A stretch of DNA of 53,849 nucleotides, taken from positions 1 to 53,849 of the forward strand of contig NZ_WMIE01000024.1 of NCBI RefSeq assembly GCF_009711225.1. Reading direction: 5' to 3'. Both the position numbers and the translations under genes were made by a program. Below, piece by piece: positions 51,890 to 53,849 of this stretch. A model generated the notes under the pieces. That model worked only from the letters and a program-made list of their open reading frames with translations, was not told where the DNA came from and made no database searches. The stretch comes from Paracoccus aestuariivivens. GTDB taxonomy: Bacteria > Pseudomonadota > Alphaproteobacteria > Rhodobacterales > Rhodobacteraceae. Every line of letters begins with the position of its first letter. Positions within the stretch are counted from its first letter, which is position 1.

Positions 51890-53226
51890 TGGGGCGGCGG
51901 CCAGCCTATGCGCCGTTGCGGGTCTATCTGAACAATCGACGCGTCGGCACCTTGAGCCGCGCGGCAAGCGGTGCCATCGGGTTTTCATACGAAGCGGACT
52001 GGTTGGGCTGGGAACATGCTCTACCAGTCTCTTTGTCACTGCCGCTGCGGGAAACGCCCTATCGCGGCGAACCCGTCTCTGCCGTCTTCGAGAACCTGCT
52101 GCCTGACTCGGACAGGCTGCGCCGCCTCGTCGCCGAAAAGGTCGGCGCTCGCGGAACTGATGCCTATAGCATGCTGACCAAGATCGGCCGCGACTGCGTG
52201 GGTGCTCTGCAGTTCATCGCAGGAGACGACGAAGTCCCTGACGCTACCAGCAAGATAGAAGGTGAAGCGGTCGATGCTGCCGCCATCGAGAAAATCCTGA
52301 ACGGATTGAGCCAGGCACCGCTTGGCCTAGCCAGCGATGACGGCTTCCGGATTTCAGTGGCAGGCGCGCAAGAAAAGACCGCCCTGCTTTGGCACGACGG
52401 TCAGTGGATCAAGCCCCATGGCACGACGCCGACCACGCATCTGATCAAGACCCAAATCGGAAAACTGCCTGATGGCATTGATCTCTCGGACAGCGTCGAG
52501 AACGAGTACTATTGCCTGAAACTCACCGCAGCATTTGGTCTGCCCGTGAACACTGCCATCATCGAAACCTTCGGCGAGACCAAGGCTCTGGTCATCGAGC
52601 GCTTTGATCGCCGCTGGACGAAAGACGGGCGATTGCTGCGCCTGCCACAGGAAGATTGCTGTCAGGCACTCTCTGTCCCGCCGACGCTAAAATACCAGAA
52701 CGAGGGCGGTCCCGGCATGATAGATGTTCTGGGTTTGCTCAAGGGCAGCGATACACCGATCGAAGATCAGGACATCTTTCTCAAGGCCCAGCTCATCTTC
52801 TGGCTGATGGGCGCGACGGATGCCCATGCCAAGAACTTCAGCGTATTCCTGAGCCCCAGCGGTAGCTACCGGATGACCCCGCTCTATGACATCTTGACAG
52901 CGCAAGTGGCACTGGACGCCCGCCAGATCGAACGCAAACAGATGAAGATGGCGATGTCGGTCGGAGACAGCCGCCACTATCGCTTCGATCAGATTCACGG
53001 ACGGCATTTTATGCAGACGGCCATGCGCGCCGGCTTTTCAAAAAAGCGCGCCACCGCCATCATCGAGGAGATCGCGGCAAGAGCCCCCGCGGCTCTCGAT
53101 ACTGCCGCCAAAGCCCTACCAAAAACGTTCCCGCAAGCCATTGTCGAGACCGTCGGCAAAGCTGTCATGGAGCGGCTAGGCTGCCTTAAGCTATCTGACG
53201 CCGTGCAAGGTGTGCTTTCAGGCTGA
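51889..53226 (+). CDS. hipA: HipA-family serine/threonine kinase toxin
   Basis: A 445-residue HipA kinase. The N-terminal LRVYLNNRRVGTL and LPDSDRLR form the HipA N1 domain. The P-loop-like segment ISVAGAQEKTALL (Ser156) matches the autophosphorylated loop. Asp311 (ATDAHAKN) and Asp334 (YDILTA) are the catalytic and metal-binding residues. E. coli HipA blocks translation by phosphorylating glutamyl-tRNA synthetase. All key residues are intact, so it should be active. It overlaps hipB by one base (TGATG). Confidence 0.95.
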   Translation: MGRRPAYAPLRVYLNNRRVGTLSRAASGAIGFSYEADWLGWEHALPVSLSLPLRETPYRGEPVSAVFENLLPDSDRLRRLVAEKVGARGTDAYSMLTKIGRDCVGALQFIAGDDEVPDATSKIEGEAVDAAAIEKILNGLSQAPLGLASDDGFRISVAGAQEKTALLWHDGQWIKPHGTTPTTHLIKTQIGKLPDGIDLSDSVENEYYCLKLTAAFGLPVNTAIIETFGETKALVIERFDRRWTKDGRLLRLPQEDCCQALSVPPTLKYQNEGGPGMIDVLGLLKGSDTPIEDQDIFLKAQLIFWLMGATDAHAKNFSVFLSPSGSYRMTPLYDILTAQVALDARQIERKQMKMAMSVGDSRHYRFDQIHGRHFMQTAMRAGFSKKRATAIIEEIAARAPAALDTAAKALPKTFPQAIVETVGKAVMERLGCLKLSDAVQGVLSG

Positions 53227-53250
53227 GCCGCGACCCTGACGCAGATGAAA

Positions 53251-53478
53251 TTAGGGCAGGGGTTCCACCTCGGTCACCAGCTTCTCGCCGGAATCGTCCG
53301 CTGGGGTGCGATAGCCAAGGCATTTTCTTGGCATGGTATTGAGCAGGAGACAAATGGCGGTGATCTGGCGGCTGTCCAGCAATGTGCGATCGACATCGCG
53401 CGGCAGCCAATGTCGGACCCGGCCATTGGTGCTTTCGACCGTGCCTTTCTGCCAAGGCGCCTGCGAGTCACCGCCGAT
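53251..53478 (-). pseudogene. IS30-family transposase C-terminal fragment
   Basis: The minus-strand frame reads GDSQAPWQKGTVESTNGRVR, then RDVDRTLLDSRQIT and LLNTMPRKCLGYRTP, ending at a TAA at 53251-53253. This is the conserved end of IS30-type transposases, including the catalytic Glu in GTVESTNG. About 75 residues remain. It is cut at 53478 by another remnant. Confidence 0.85.
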
Positions 53479-53495
53479 GCCGCGCCGAAACGAAG

Positions 53496-53702
53496 ATGCA
53501 CTGCGTCAAGCTGCTGAGCCATCGCCTGTCCGCGCGCGATTTCGACCGTCAGGTCGCCGAGTTGCACGTTCGCGTGGCCGTCCTGAACGGCTTCACCGCG
53601 CTTGATATCCTCGTCACGGAAGACGTGGGAAAAATCGGTCCGGGGCAAGGGGAAAGAGGTGGTCGCACGAATTCGGATCGGGGGCTAAGCTTTAGCGCCT
53701 GA
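53496..53702 (+). pseudogene. Probable DDE-transposase C-terminal remnant
   Basis: The frame MHCVKLLSHRLSARDFDRQV, followed by ELHVRVAVLNGFTALDI, resembles the tail of a widespread alphaproteobacterial transposase that I cannot place in a family with certainty. It lacks upstream coding sequence, abuts the IS30 fragment, and stops at 53702. Confidence 0.35.
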
Positions 53703-53718
53703 GGAAGAATGACCCGAA

Positions 53719-53849
53719 ATGCCGAAACGCAGACGCTATTCTGCAGAGTTCAGGGCGAAGGTGGCTCTTGAGGCCATCCGCGGGGAACTGACGACGGCCG
53801 GGTTGGCCAAGAAGTTGAACGGCGAACGCCACCGGTTCGGGAGAGCCGT
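53719..53849 (+). CDS. IS3-family transposase OrfA, partial at window edge
   Basis: Starting at ATG 53719, KRRRYSAEFRAKVALEAIRG and ELTTAGLAKK match the HTH of IS3-type OrfA. After about residue 33 the reading (LNGERHRFG) departs from the usual HPxxIxxWK segment, so the gene may be broken there, or diverged. It runs off the window. Confidence 0.6.
   Translation, partial: MPKRRRYSAEFRAKVALEAIRGELTTAGLAKKLNGERHRFGRA

Noticed and set aside
1..53849. tRNA, rRNA, riboswitch or phage genes
   Set aside because: No cloverleaf, rRNA segment, known riboswitch core or structural phage gene was recognised on either strand by eye. Short tRNA genes could be missed without a covariance search.

Overview
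The window is GC-rich DNA from an alphaproteobacterium, most likely a Paracoccus- or Rhodobacter-like member of the Rhodobacteraceae. This is inferred from codon use, the Porin_2-type porin, tightly overlapping catabolic operons (ATGA and TGATG junctions), TRAP transport, and IS3, IS5, IS6 and IS30 debris. It is accessory catabolic DNA bounded by broken insertion sequences. No rRNA, tRNA, CRISPR array or phage gene was found.

Layout. (1) 1-830: IS3 and IS5 remnants. (2) 833-1309: a MarR regulator, convergent with a minus-strand operon (7307 to 1361). That operon encodes a fused FAD monooxygenase/OYE protein of the salicylyl-CoA 5-hydroxylase / 2-aminobenzoyl-CoA monooxygenase-reductase type, two SDRs, RidA, two small hydrolases or binding proteins (hotdog thioesterase, cupin) and an FAA-family hydrolase. 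A second hotdog thioesterase (7549) is transcribed divergently. (3) 8165-13578: a plus-strand ring-cleavage operon with VOC extradiol dioxygenase, Rieske ferredoxin, FAD monooxygenase, alpha/beta hydrolase, FAA hydrolase and cyclase-family hydrolase. Its gene content recalls the flavonoid-degrading fde operon of Herbaspirillum. (4) 13853-29280: a sugar/aglycone region with porin, LLM monooxygenase plus FMN reductase plus GH3 beta-glucosidase, a DHA2 exporter-type MFS, two TIM-barrel proteins, a C-glycoside deglycosidase beta subunit (DUF6379), a secreted MBL hydrolase, a NodD-like LysR regulator, a small ORF, a TetR regulator, a second MFS permease, and a pyranose-oxidase-like GMC oxidoreductase. 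(5) 29296-35246: decay zone with a helicase pseudogene, LysR, aldo-keto reductase, zinc dehydrogenase, an SDR broken by an amber codon, and an IS6 remnant. (6) 35276-51373: two divergent operons around an XRE-cupin regulator. They encode aldehyde dehydrogenases, SDR, RidA, a three-part biotin carboxylase, acyl-CoA dehydrogenase, two MaoC hydratases, a family III CoA-transferase, a CitE-like lyase, a TRAP transporter and a thioesterase. (7) 51531-53226: HipBA toxin-antitoxin with three operator palindromes. (8) 53251-53849: IS30, another transposase, and IS3 debris.

How it may work together (inference). The GMC oxidase would oxidise the sugar of a C-glycoside to the 3-keto form, and the deglycosidase alpha/beta pair would then break the carbon-carbon bond. 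GH3 would take O-glycosides. The porin and MFS proteins would move substrate or aglycone, and the ring-cleavage operon would open the released phenolic ring. A shared motif (ATTCTAATT, within TAGAATACATATTCTA at its best copy) lies before the porin, LLM/GH3, MFS/deglycosidase and MFS/GMC units. It suggests one regulator governs the whole set, with the NodD-like LysR or the TetR protein as candidates. The most interesting hypothesis is therefore an integrated flavonoid C-glycoside catabolic island.
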